Assembly: GCA_037953625.1 (NCBI GenBank)
Contig: CM075651.1
Span: 141,078,501-141,142,500, forward strand
Length of the DNA: 64,000 bases
Reading direction: 5' to 3'
DNA from: Crotalaria pallida
Taxonomy: Eukaryota; Streptophyta; Magnoliopsida; Fabales; Fabaceae
The position numbers and the translations under genes are program-made. Below the pieces are notes generated by a model. That model was given only the letters and a program-made list of their open reading frames with translations, was not told the origin of the DNA and did no database searches. Numbering within the stretch: the stretch's first letter is position 1; every line of letters starts with the position of its first letter. Shown in pieces: positions 34,637 to 45,784 of the stretch.

Positions 34637-37132
34637 TTACGGAGTTGGTCGAGTTTCATCCTCTTCTCTGACGTCAAGATCGGCCAAGTTGACGCTTCCT
34701 TTATTCAATGGTTCCTTCATAATTTTCTCATCATCTAGTTTCAGCTTTGCCAAACTGATGTTATAGCATTTTCGGGCCAACTCCTGATCAGACCGTACTA
34801 TTACTACCTTGTCATCCGACCCCGGAAACTTCATGGCCAAATGCACTGTCGAAACGACGGCACCGAAAGATTGGAGTGTTGTTCTTCCGAAGATAGCGTT
34901 ATAGGCCGAGGGAGCTTGGACAACGAGCCACTTTACCATTTCTGTTCGGGCGGAAGGTGGTTCACCCATTGTCACTGGGAGGTGGATATGGCCTAATGGA
35001 ACGATCGAGTGTCCCGTGAAGCCAATCAAGCTTCCCTCGAATGGAGTAAGATCCGACCTTTTCAACTTCAATTTCTCAAACAGATCAAGGAACATGATGT
35101 CCGCTGAACTCCCTTGATCAACGATAATTCTTCTTACTTCATAGTTGCCCATCCGAACTGTGACGACCATTGGATCATTATGGTCTTGCAGGATGTCTTC
35201 AAAGTCTTCATCACTAAAACTGATTACAACGTTCTTCTTTCTTGGTTTATGAATCGGTCGGCTTGCCACCGAAAGAACTTGCCCCACGTATTTCTTGCGG
35301 TCACACTTCTTTTCCCCACCACCAGCAAATCCTCCAGCAATAGTACCGATAAGAAAGTCATTTGCTTTTTCGGATTGTTGTATTGGGGCTCTGCTTGCAG
35401 GTGGTGAAGGACTTTTATTCCTCTTCTGTTCGGTTTTGGGAGGCGAGGGGCTTTTCCTTCTCGATCGCTTGCGCAAGGCTTCCCCGATGTAATGCTGAAG
35501 CTTGCCATCCCTTACCATCTCTTCAATTAGATCTTTCAGTTGGATACATTGGTCGGTGGTATGCCCCCATCCACCATGGTGATCGCAATACTTCGATTTA
35601 TCCTTTTGGGCCGCCTTTCTTAAGGCTGGTGGCCGAGTAATATTGCGCATTTCAGTATGCATGGTCTCACGAAGGATTTGACTTCTCGGGACCGTTAATT
35701 GAGTGTATTCCTCGTACCTGCCTTTGGGAGGCAGTTTATCACCTCTTTCTTGTTCCCTCTTGTCTTTCCTTCCTCTTTCCCGAAAACGATCATTCTGACG
35801 AGCCTCGTTTTGGCGAGGCCGTTGCTCCTGTCGTCCTTCAGTACCCTTTACCGCAGTGCTTATCCTTCGGAACTCCTCTAGGTTGACATATTTCCTGGAT
35901 CTTTCTCTATGTTCTGCCATGTTATGAGGTGGTTCCCCGATCAAACAATCTTTGAAATCTCCGTCCAACAATCCCTGAGTAAGTAGGAGAACGGATACCC
36001 CCGACTGTAAACCAGATATGCCACTGGCCTCTTGTTGATACCGAGCCAGGTAGTCACGTAAAGACTCGCCAGGTCTTTGTGCGACTCCAGCTAAAGAATG
36101 ATCCGACTTGGGCTGTGACATGCTTGCTGTATATCGATTGAGGAAAACCCTCCGAAGCTCAGCCCAAGAACTGATGGAATTTGCCGGTAGGGAATTGAAC
36201 CATCTCAGCGGCGCCGGGCCTAGCGTCATTGAGAAAGCTCGGCATTTCATGTCATCTTCTCCTCCATAAAACATCATGGAAGACTCATAAGATGCAATGT
36301 GATCCATCGGGTCAGTCGTCCCATTATAGCGAGAGACGTTCTGATGGCCCGTGAAAGCTTGTGGAGTCCGAAATGCCATGATTGCGGCTGTGAACGGGTG
36401 TCCCGGATGCGTTTCAGCAGTAGCAGGTTCGACAGCCTCATTCGAAGTAAAGGGTGGAGGCAAGGGAAGGTTACTTGGGTTGCCAAGGGCCATGCGAGTG
36501 CCTTGTTCGGCAAGCCTAGCCATGCTTTGCTGCTGTAAAGTCGCGATAGCTTGGTTTTGCTTTTCGATTAATGAAGTTTGAGTCCTCAAAATTTCCATAA
36601 TTGACTCTTCTCTTCTCCTAGCCGAGGAGGTCGTCATGTAAGATCTTCCCTGAGACTCGGAACGTTCACCACCCTGAAGTGTTCCAAAGCGTCCTCTAGT
36701 AAATTGCGGTACTCCCCTAAACAAGGGTATTTCTCTACCAGACCGCTCGGTTCGGGAGTTTTCTCGAACATGACGTTCAGCTCGTCGCTCCTCCCCAGTT
36801 CGGGATCCAGCAGGGGCTCTTCTCGACTGGTGTGGTCCAGAATCCGCAGTATCACGCCATTCCGACACATGACCATCAGAAACATGACGTGGCTGAGAAC
36901 GTCGTTCATGGCCCTCCATAGCCGGAATGACGGCGGCTTGCCGTTGGACCTGAGGAACAGGCGGATCAACAGGGTGGACCACTGGAGGAACTTGGGGGTT
37001 CTCAACCTGATTACCCTCAGGGGGGGGCCAGTCTGTCCCTAACATTCCTGCCAGCAGCATTCCTAGGTCCGGCGTTCTTTGGTGGTCTTCCTCTAAGGCG
37101 ACGGCGGAGATCACCTCCTCCTTGGTTGTCAT
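34637..37132 (-). CDS. gag: Tat gag and aspartic protease
   Basis: 831 residues in one frame. The N-terminal 250 residues are polar and Arg/Pro-rich; the retrotransposon gag fold covers about 255-420 (LGPAPLRWFNSLP, FLNRY). Residues 516-529 form a C-H-H-C zinc-finger-like motif (CDHH....H....C) in place of a classic CCHC knuckle. A Lys/Ser/Pro-rich linker leads to the protease with the active-site VDQGSSAD (D672), a DQG variant of DTG. The product would assemble particles and process the polyprotein. The Met at 37132 is chosen because it opens the frame; an ATG 15 bp upstream is in another frame. The ORF ends at an in-frame TAA (34637-34639), after which the same frame continues into RT. Confidence 0.92.
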   Translation of the reverse strand: MTTKEEVISAVALEEDHQRTPDLGMLLAGMLGTDWPPPEGNQVENPQVPPVVHPVDPPVPQVQRQAAVIPAMEGHERRSQPRHVSDGHVSEWRDTADSGPHQSRRAPAGSRTGEERRAERHVRENSRTERSGREIPLFRGVPQFTRGRFGTLQGGERSESQGRSYMTTSSARRREESIMEILRTQTSLIEKQNQAIATLQQQSMARLAEQGTRMALGNPSNLPLPPPFTSNEAVEPATAETHPGHPFTAAIMAFRTPQAFTGHQNVSRYNGTTDPMDHIASYESSMMFYGGEDDMKCRAFSMTLGPAPLRWFNSLPANSISSWAELRRVFLNRYTASMSQPKSDHSLAGVAQRPGESLRDYLARYQQEASGISGLQSGVSVLLLTQGLLDGDFKDCLIGEPPHNMAEHRERSRKYVNLEEFRRISTAVKGTEGRQEQRPRQNEARQNDRFRERGRKDKREQERGDKLPPKGRYEEYTQLTVPRSQILRETMHTEMRNITRPPALRKAAQKDKSKYCDHHGGWGHTTDQCIQLKDLIEEMVRDGKLQHYIGEALRKRSRRKSPSPPKTEQKRNKSPSPPASRAPIQQSEKANDFLIGTIAGGFAGGGEKKCDRKKYVGQVLSVASRPIHKPRKKNVVISFSDEDFEDILQDHNDPMVVTVRMGNYEVRRIIVDQGSSADIMFLDLFEKLKLKRSDLTPFEGSLIGFTGHSIVPLGHIHLPVTMGEPPSARTEMVKWLVVQAPSAYNAIFGRTTLQSFGAVVSTVHLAMKFPGSDDKVVIVRSDQELARKCYNISLAKLKLDDEKIMKEPLNKGSVNLADLDVREEDETRPTP

Positions 37133-37185
37133 CGTCGTTGTTTGCCATTTCGTGCAGTGAGCGGTGGGAATACTGGTTATTCGTT

Positions 37186-37203
37186 CCCCACAGACGGTGC
37201 CAA
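37186..37203 (-). other. Primer-binding site
   Basis: Minus-strand TTGGCACCGTCTGTGGGG directly after the 5' LTR. TGG pairs with the CCA end of a tRNA; the tRNA species was not identified. Confidence 0.75.
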
Positions 37204-37833
37204 TGTAGTGTCCTTGAACACTTTATGTCCTTAACCCTCTGAGCCCTCAGGATTTAGTAATCAGGAGTTCACCAGGAGGTCAAGTATCTATGTATGACCT
37301 TATGGTTTTTCTGCAGTTCCAGTTGGGAAAGGCAGGATCTCCCCAGTCAACAAGTGTGTGCAGAGTGTCAACTTAGGGATGAGAGTACGTACCTGAAACC
37401 CTAGCTATTGTGAGCTATTTATAGGGTTTGGAGGAAGTTGATGTGGGCCGTATGGGCCTCGTATCAAGGTGAGCTGAACCAGGATTCTGTGAGGGAATAT
37501 AGGAGATTTATCCCCTTAGAGTTCGGATAGGATCAGCTCACGATCCCATGTAGAGGCTGTTGCGAGATTCTAGGAGATATGGGTGGAAGCGATAGGAAGC
37601 CTTGGTGAGACTGAGTCAACCTACCAGCCGACGTTATGTCTCGGTTCTAGAATCCCGAGCCGATGGAGTGAAGACCGTTGTTGAGGCTCGGTCCCATAAA
37701 GTCCGAGCCTGGTTTTTTGGTACGCTCGAAATGAACGTGTCCGAGCGTGGGACGTTTAAGCAAACCGAGGGAAAGGTCCTTGGAAAATCCTTTATATAGG
37801 ACTGTAGTTTTTATACGGTCGGCAGACCCTACA
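37204..37833 (-). repeat. LTR (5' LTR in element sense)
   Basis: 630 bp, same ends as the left LTR. In element sense the TATA box CTATAAATAG is at plus 37415-37424, placing transcription start near 37385 and an R/U5 of about 180 bp before the primer-binding site. Confidence 0.97.
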
Positions 37834-37838
37834 CCGCC
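37834..37838. repeat. Target-site duplication, right copy
   Basis: CCGCC, identical to 27060-27064. Confidence 0.9.
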
Positions 37839-38950
37839 TAACTTAAAGGCATTTGAGCTTGGATCACAAAGAAAGGGCCAAAAGGGGTAGAAAAACACAA
37901 TAATAAGCAGTAGAATCAGGTTGCCAAGGCAAAAATGACTCTTCAAGCATTTAAAACATGCCATGGCAATGAAAGGCATGCAATACCCTCAATAGTCAAT
38001 ACAGTGAGAAAAGCATATCAATAATCAATGTCATTTTGGAACCTACTCTGCTCAAAGTCATTATCACTATTCACTGGTCAAAGGCTCAATTCATATAGCA
38101 GAAACAATTAAACAAAGCCAGTAATTCCAGTCTTCTTAAAACAATAATTAACACCCTAGCTAGTCCTCAGCCTCCTCAACTTTAATTTCCATTCATCATA
38201 GAATAAACATTAGACCTCTGATCTATTATTAACACATGGATAAGTCTTTTTTTTTTTTCCCACTCGGCAAGAGCTGAAAACCGAAAGCGTATTTTTTTCA
38301 CGACAATGAAATCATCAAAGTGAATATTTCCTGCATCAATAAAGTTTTTATTATATTTAAAGAAGCCATATAGTTGACAATTGTGTTGGACTTAGTAACA
38401 TAATAAGTCTCAATAAAATAAATTTTTGACGTAAATACCCTTTTAATTGTTTATGTTATTTTTAGGTTTCAATTGGATATTTTATCTTTAAAAAAGTCAA
38501 TTTAATTCTTCATATTTATAATAATTGTTCATTTCATTCTTATAGAGTAAACATGTTAGATTTGCAATGGAATAGACTGTTTTCGCAAAAGAATTAATTT
38601 TTTCATCACCGGATTCAGTATTTTCTAGCCGAAATATGCAGTTTCAAAATAAGAAAGGAAAAGATGTGAGTGAAATTTATTTAAAAACAAATTAAAATAA
38701 CATTGGCATTTCACCGATCTAAGTATTAAATTTGTTGGAAATGCAAATTCCATCAAGAAAATGTAGATTTTGGTAATTGAAAAAGGAATTTTTGGCAAAA
38801 ATTTAACAACGCCATGACAAAAAAGTGAAGTTGACAAGTATTAGAAACACAGAATATTAAATTGACTCTTTATAATACGAAGAACCTAAAGAATATCTAG
38901 CCCTAAATTTTTTTATTGCTGATTCCTAAAAAAGACTTTGTAAGTTTCTA
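37839..38950. other. Intergenic sequence, no gene seen
   Basis: AT-rich right flank of the retrotransposon without domains or repeat termini. Confidence 0.5.
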
Positions 38951-39220
38951 CTCCCTCTAGTCCTATTTATAGGGCAAACTTAACCATATCACACGGATCA
39001 AGGAGGATAGTTAGGTTTCTTGAAACTTTAAAAAAATACTTCAACATTACAATCTTACCCTTTTAACTTGCATTGGGAATTTCATATTACTTCACATTAA
39101 TGGACAAAGGGCAAATAAGAGAAAATAACAATAAATGTCTCATAGAAAATACAAAGTGACTTATAAATAGGACTAAAGAATCATTCTAGAATGTGACTTA
39201 TAAATAGGACCGGGAGGGAG
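38951..39220. mobile_element. Stowaway MITE (CTCCCTCTAGTCCTAT family)
   Basis: Ends CTCCCTCTAGTCCTATTTAT and ATAAATAGGACCGGGAGGGAG-type right end, TA on both sides (38949-38950, 39221-39222). Same family as 22001-22284. Confidence 0.85.
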
Positions 39221-39222
39221 TA

Positions 39223-41304
39223 TAAGCTAAGCCTTTCATTAGGATTATAATATTGTTTTCTTGAGTAGTCTGTAGCAGAAAAATGACAACTAAATCGTGG
39301 AGTACTTCCAAGATTCTGTGAAGAAATCATTGCAGGCCATGCCGGAAGATATACCCCATAAAGAAGACATAATTAAAAAAGAGGTTGGAAAAATTCAATC
39401 CGTCAACATCTATGGAGGGAAAGGAAACAAATGCTTATTAAGCAGGACCACTGTAGCTTGTCCTATAAGTTCAAAGGGTATGATTCAACTTGCAACGACA
39501 AGATTGTGATTTGTGAAGGTTTTAAAATACACCTCTCAATCTTTATGCGCAGTGATTGCATTTTAACCACCCCCCTTCTCGTTATTGTACTATCCTAGTC
39601 TTGGACCATCATATTTATTGGTGATTTGGGTTAACATTAATGTAGCACAAATTACTGATTCATTTTATTTCTCTTCCTTTTTAATATTTCACTTTGTCAT
39701 GTGTTGTATTGTTATTGATTTAGATTACAAATGTTGTGGTGGTTTGGAATCATGGAATAATTTATCATCAGTTTGACAACTCCTTTTCAGACGAGTGATT
39801 TTGTATGATCTTGAATCAATGATCTCAAACACATTCAAAACATTAATTTTAAATAAACTCAGTTATTTAATCCATGATCAACAATATGAATATGCCCCAT
39901 ACCATTGTTCATGGACCATGCCATAATCTCCTTTTCATCCTCGCAAATGAAATTATGGGATAACATATTTTTCCATAGTGCATGTCCGAAATATATGCCT
40001 ATCTCAAGCATTGTGATTGGTCAAAAAGTATCATGCATCTCTCAATAATAATTTATCGAATATTTAAGTTAATTTAACGAGAATCACTTTTGCGCGGATT
40101 GATGCACGAGTCTTAAATCGAGCATCAGTTTTATGTTTTTATTACGTCAGAACTGTCTCTTTTTCAGTTTTTTGGTCTGGGTGCATTTTGTACCCGTTTG
40201 TAATACATCTATCTTTGCTTTAAAAAAATTAAAAAAAAAAGTTAATTGACCAATAAAAATTTATGGAATAAGATTATTATCCTGTCCTAAATAGTCATCT
40301 CCTCACCCTTATCTTCAACTACAGGTCCCCAATTGCAATTAGATAACAGTTTAATCATTATTAAGCCTGATAATAGCCATTGAAATTTGTGAGCTTCCAC
40401 TGCAAGAATGACAGTGGGCTTTGATGTTCAAATACCATAAGCATGGTGGCCAATTAGCACGTAAGATTGTATATTCTTTAGCAGAAAAGGGAATTGCAAC
40501 CTTAGGAGCATTTGAGGTCTGAAGCACTAAAAGTCTAACATCAACTAGATAAAGAAACAACCATCAGAATTTCAGAAAAGGGAAAAGAAAAGGTGGGGTG
40601 GGGTGGGTGATTCTATTTAAAAGGTAAGAGCATATAATTTTCTCTGGTTGCAAAAAAGATTGCATGCGTTATGGTGACTTTATGCTAAGTTACTTTAGAA
40701 GAGTAAGGAATTAAGGATATTTTCACACCCTTTTTTATACTACAATTATTAATTTTGCAAACAACAATGATAAATAAGCTTTGCTTATAAAATAGGTGAT
40801 TGTGTAAAGAAAAAATGGGTTGAGCAGATCATTTTGTTTTTAAATTTCCTATTCTAGCCGAAATCTGTCACTAACAAAACTCAAATCCATGTACAAAAAG
40901 AAATATATAAGTCATTTTCTCTCATTGTCTTGAGATATAATGATAAACAGATACCTCCAACATATCAGCACAAGGTTCAAAACTGATACTTAGCCCATTA
41001 TTTTAGCTACTTGTTGGATGTTTGTTTCTTCCTTGCTATGAAGGAACAGAACAATGTCATATATGCCAAATACTGCCCAGTTGGGGTCCTCACTTCTCAC
41101 CTCTACCATACAAAAATGTAAATGTATTTTTCCTATTTGACATTTGATTTGGTTCTTAAACTAATCTTAATCTAGGATTAAAAAGGTAATTAACTGCATT
41201 AACTTCAGAATCCAATTGAAGAAATAAAATGTACAAAATGAGTGTTATCTCCTGCACATTGAAGAATTGTTATTTTATGAACTTTGCTAAAAACAGAGAA
41301 ATAA
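39223..41304. other. Intergenic sequence, no gene seen
   Basis: A 70-codon plus frame at 39297-39509 and a 69-codon minus frame at 40351-40560 have no recognisable domains or splice partners. Nothing else noted. Confidence 0.45.
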
Positions 41305-41313
41305 AATAACAAA

Positions 41314-41776
41314 GGCTTGTTTATGTTTTTTGTCCCTAAAAATTCAGCGTGTTTTGGTTTTAGTTCCTATAAGTTATTTTGACCGGGATTGGTCCTTAAT
41401 TTTTCAAACATTTTGGTTTTGATCTAGTCCATTACGGAAAAACTGTTATTTGCTGATGTAACTAGCGGAACACCATATCAGCAGTCACGTAGTGTGAGGT
41501 GAAACCAAATAAGTGATAAATGATCCCATACGCAAAACGGTCATACGCAGAATTTTGCGTTTATGGACCTGAATTATTCATGTCACAATACTTATTTGAC
41601 GCTATCTCACACCACGTAGCTGTTGGTGTGGGTTTCCATTAACCATGTCAACAAATAATTGATTCTTTCTAACTGACGGGACCAAAACCAAAATGTTTGA
41701 AAAATTAAGGACTAGTCATGAACTTCTAGGGACTAAAACCAAAATACGCTAAACTTTTAGGGACCAAAACCAAGCC
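41314..41776. mobile_element. MULE-type MITE, 463 bp
   Basis: Perfect 9-bp duplication AATAACAAA at 41305-41313 and 41777-41785. The ends are GGCTTGTTTATG and GGACCAAAACCAAGCC, with arms rich in TTTTGGTTTT and AAAACCAAAA. No coding sequence. Confidence 0.88.
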
Positions 41777-41785
41777 AATAACAAA

Positions 41786-42885
41786 ATAAAACAATCAAAA
41801 CACAATAATTTAACATAGAAAAAGTCTAAAATCCAAGAAAATAACTTGGGTCGTCGTTGTGTGAAAAATTTTATAACACATAGATTACTTTTCCTTGATC
41901 CGAATACACCCACACTCATTTAATGTAGTGTTTTTTTTTTTTTTTTAATAATACAGGGGTTTATTGTAAAGTGGACTCCGGTAATTACATGTGTACGCAT
42001 GAATCATGATGTTTATATACATGTCTACAATAAAAAAAAACACTCAAATACAAATGATAAGATAATAAGGCTGCTAAGTAATCCCACCAAAATTATAGAT
42101 CGAGTTAAAGACAGAAACATTTATACTTCATAGCAACGGTATGCAAGGTAAAAACTTAGCATGTTCAACTGCTTTTGGAACTGATTAACGGCTAGTCAAA
42201 AGAAGAGAAACGTTACATTTTTTATTTTTTTTTGGTAAACAAGAGAAACGTTACATTTGAACGGAGAAAATATGCTTGAAACATTCATTGTCAGAGCTGT
42301 GAGCTGTGACTTATAAATAAGGATAATTTTGGAAATGTAGGAAAAGTACACGAGAAAACGTACAAGTGGGGTAGTAACAGGACGAGCAATAATTTAAGCA
42401 GTTGTGTTTGGTATTTTGTGCAAACATTTAAATTCTCAATTTGATACCACAAAATGGTGCCACCCAATTCAACACGTGAGACAATCTTCGTTAGATTCAA
42501 ATACCATATATATGTGGAGAGCAATCAAATGGATGAATATCATTAAACATTGGCATGTGATTGTGCCTTCTTCGAGATTAATGTTGTTCTTTTGTTAGTG
42601 TTAGACCATGGACCCTATGAATATACGCCAGCTATGCAATTTTTTGTATAGTTTCTCGGTATTATTACTCCCTAACATGGAAATAATTTATATAAACCAT
42701 ATTTGTACTAACCGTAGCATGAATAAAGATATGGGGACTGCAGAATTTCATTCCTGCCGTGTGTTTGGGATAGATAGTTTGCAGAAAAATACTTTTATAT
42801 ATTCTTTCCGGTAAGGATATCCTATAAATGAAGACTAATTTTTTCTTAAATGAAGAAGTCATCAAAGTATGTTTTACATCTATAA
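41786..42885. other. Intergenic sequence, no gene seen
   Basis: AT-rich; overlapping short frames on both strands without domains. Confidence 0.5.
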
Positions 42886-42992
42886 AGCATGTATTTGGTT
42901 GGGCGGTGGGGGTAGGCAAACGCGCATTTGAGAAAAACTCCCCCTCACATGCTTCTGTGTTTGCGGTGGGCTACCGCATTTCCAAACACGCT
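42886..42992. mobile_element. 107-bp micro-MITE, copy 2
   Basis: AGCATGTATTTGGTTGGGC on the left and CCAAACACGCT on the right; core GGCAAACGCGCATTTG and CTCCCCCTC match 6135-6242 in order and orientation. Confidence 0.7.
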
Positions 42993-44344
42993 GAAAGCCT
43001 TTTTCATTGATAAGATCTAACACCTTACGTCATGTTTAAAGAACTTCATCATTTATCAATTGTGTTGACCTAGTTGATAAGAATATTTTATTTTAATTAA
43101 AAGCAAACTGTATTTGAGGATCAATGTAAACCGAAGATATCTCCTCACATATAAATAAGAAATTAATTCTTTTTTGGATGCGCAAAGAATTGTAATATGT
43201 GATATTAACAACCCTGATTGAAGTAAGAAAAATGATTTATATAGCATGTCTGGGCATAAGAAGCTTAGAGCTTATTTACTATATCTTAGTTTATTAACTA
43301 TTAAAAAATTTGTGGAGTTATTTGATAAACAAAAAAAAAAGGGTGTTCTAGCTTTAGGAAATGGACATCATAATTTTTGAATTAAAGCTAGGGTATAAAT
43401 TCCAAAAATTACTATAAGTTTACCCAATAACAATGATTTGTTTTGCTAAGTAATTTTTTAACAAATGGCAATTTTTACTTTGTAAACCTAATATGTTTAA
43501 TTTGTAAGTCGTCTGGTAAATTTCAGTTAATTGCACAATTATTTTTAACAGATGATTCTAGCTAATTCAATTAATTAGCTGCATAATAATAGGATTTTAA
43601 CTAGAAAATGTTTGTCCCACACCTTTTTTTGAGGTGTAAATGGTGTAAAGATGGGAGAGATAAAAAGAGATAGAATGAGTTGTAATTGATTATTTGATGC
43701 GATAAGAGGAGAGAAATAAGAAAAGAAAATATGAAGTCTAAATGAAGATATAATAAAAATGTAAATATAAAAATATCACTACTTTTTTAACTATTACCTA
43801 ACAAATTTTAGCTAACTGTATAAGTACAAGCTATAATCTCAAAGATATAAGCTAATTTTTACAAATATAGTCATAGTATTAAAAAAAAAAACAATTTTGA
43901 GTGAAAATGGATGTTTGAAACTTAATTACAAAATATATTTGATTATTTCAAAATTAATCACAATTTTCACAATTCACCCTGGCAAATTCTAAATACCCCC
44001 AATTAAACTTTGATATAACTCTTGAAATTATCCTCCATTAAAAATTAATCATTCTTACTCATACACATACATTCAATCTCTCAAAAATTACACACCATAA
44101 ATATATCCTCTAAACGTATTCCATTACCACTGTTTCTCTATTATCATTTCTATAACCCATTCGGAAACTCTTTCCAATCGGAGGCTTGTCTATTATATTT
44201 GATAGTTCATATAAAATTTTGGGAGCAACATGTGACCAACTTAGCATAATTCATGATGTATTTTATTCTTTTATGATATTGGTCATCTTTTGACTATCAA
44301 TATATATTTTTCCTTGAGATATATCTGATAGAAAACGATCATAT
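42993..44344. other. Intergenic sequence, no gene seen
   Basis: AT-rich; nothing recognised. Confidence 0.5.
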
Positions 44345-44812
44345 CTAAGCCTTTGTTTGGTTTGGGAGATTTTGGGAAAGAGAAAATAAGGAGAAAATAG
44401 GGGTTTTCCCTGTTTGGTTGAGGAGAGAAAAGGGGAAGAAGGAGAAAAATATGTGGAACCCATGCAAAAAAATTTTCTCTCCTCATTGAAGAGAAAATTG
44501 AGAGAAATTTGTCAGCACGTATTCCAATGCAGCACTATTCGAGTAATATACCAAATTGTCTTTATCTTTTTACAAATATATTTTTATTTTTATTATATAA
44601 ATCAAGGTTATATTTGTCTTTTGACAAATTTATTATTTTCTCTCTTATCACTTTTCCTTCAACCAAACAAGAGAAAAGAAAACTCAACTTTTCTCTTTTC
44701 CATATTTCTTCACATTTTCTCTCATATCAAACAACTACATAATTTACTCATTTTCTCCTTATAATCTTTTTTCCCTACTTTTCTCTCCTACTTTTCTCTT
44801 CTCATTTTATTT
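44345..44812. repeat. Dispersed repeat family X, copy 2
   Basis: Inverse homologue of 3360-3990: starts CCTTTGTTTGGTTTGGGAG, contains CTGTTTGGTTGAGGAGAG and TTTTGACAAATTTATT, and runs into ATTTTCTCTCATATCAAACA. The left end CTTTGTTTGG resembles Tourist-type ends but no clear target duplication or matching right end was found. Confidence 0.55.
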
Positions 44813-45263
44813 AATTTTGTGCAATCAAAGAGATTGAAGATGAGTAGAAAAGAAGATAAATGATTGTGATTGGATGTGAGGTGTTTAAAAAAATTAACCA
44901 AGGTCAAATTTGAAAGTTTAATACCAAAGATTATAAAACCCTGGGTGCATTTAGCATTTTTTTGGATGTATTTAGAAATTGTCAAACTAATTACCTATAT
45001 TACTAATCTAAATAAATAACTATACTCTTTTTGCGATTACTTACATAAGTAAATTTTTCTACACTACACAATCTAAATAAATTATAGTATAGATATAGAT
45101 TTAGTATATGTTAATATTTGTATTTGGAAACCTCCAAATGTGATGAGTATCGGGAGGGGAGAGCTTCTGGCAAATGCACATTTTGCCTCCCTCAAGATCC
45201 AAATTAAACAAACATGTATGATAAAAAAAAATTAAACAAACATGTTCTAAAAGTTTAAAAAAG
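44813..45263. other. Intergenic sequence, nothing recognised
   Basis: AT-rich spacer. Confidence 0.5.
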
Positions 45264-45415
45264 AGTGCAATGACAATGTAAATTTTTTTATTTTATCAAT
45301 ATATTATTTATCATTAACATGTATTACTTTTATTAAAAATTAAATAATTACTAAAATATAGATAATAGATAATAAATTGATGATATAAAAAAAAACATTT
45401 ACAACGTTAGGGCTC
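45264..45415. mobile_element. Short MITE (TIR near CACTGACGGTGTAAA), diverged copy 4
   Basis: Starts GTGCAATGACAATGTAAA and ends AAACATTTACAACGTTAGGG; same length and layout as 1882-2031 but more diverged. Confidence 0.5.
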
Positions 45416-45523
45416 ACACATTTTCTCGCTTTTTAATAAACATAATAAAATGTGAAAGTGATCAATTTTAATTCTAATTCTAACTTATGAACAATAATCA
45501 ATATATTCTTGAACTTAACCTAA

Positions 45524-45781
45524 GGCTTTGTTTGGATGGGAGGGAGCCAAGGGGATGAAAAGGAACGGAAGGGGAAAAATTTAATGTTCCATTGTTTGGG
45601 AGTAAAGGGTGGAATAGAAAGGGAATCCCAAATCCCTAATTTTCCAAATACTTTCCCCTCTAAACCCCCATATTCTCCCCCCCCCCCCCCCCCCCAAATT
45701 TGGGAGGTAAAGGATGAAATGGAAAGGGAATCCTTATATTTCCATTTCATCCCCTTTCCTTCCAAACTCCCAAACAAAGCC
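45524..45781. mobile_element. Tourist-like (PIF/Harbinger) MITE
   Basis: Ends GGCTTTGTTTGGATGGGAG and CTCCCAAACAAAGCC flanked by TAA (45521-45523 and 45782-45784), the Harbinger 3-bp target. 258 bp; a run of about 19 C residues at 45677-45695 interrupts one arm. Confidence 0.85.
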
Positions 45782-45784
45782 TAA

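Larger units (their letters stand above)
27065..37833 (-). mobile_element. Complete Tat-lineage Ty3/gypsy LTR retrotransposon, minus strand
   Basis: A 10,769-bp element: two 630-bp LTRs starting TG and ending CA, a 5-bp target duplication CCGCC (27060-27064 and 37834-37838), a primer-binding site next to the right LTR and a purine tract next to the left LTR. On the minus strand it carries gag and protease, then RT, RNase H, a second RNase H and integrase, in that order; the doubled RNase H is the mark of the Tat lineage. A gene on the plus strand fills the space between integrase and the left LTR. I count six LTR differences in 630 bp (about 1%); with an assumed 1.3e-8 substitutions per site per year this is roughly 0.4 million years. 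Two in-frame stops break the polyprotein, so this copy is probably not autonomous. Confidence 0.95.
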
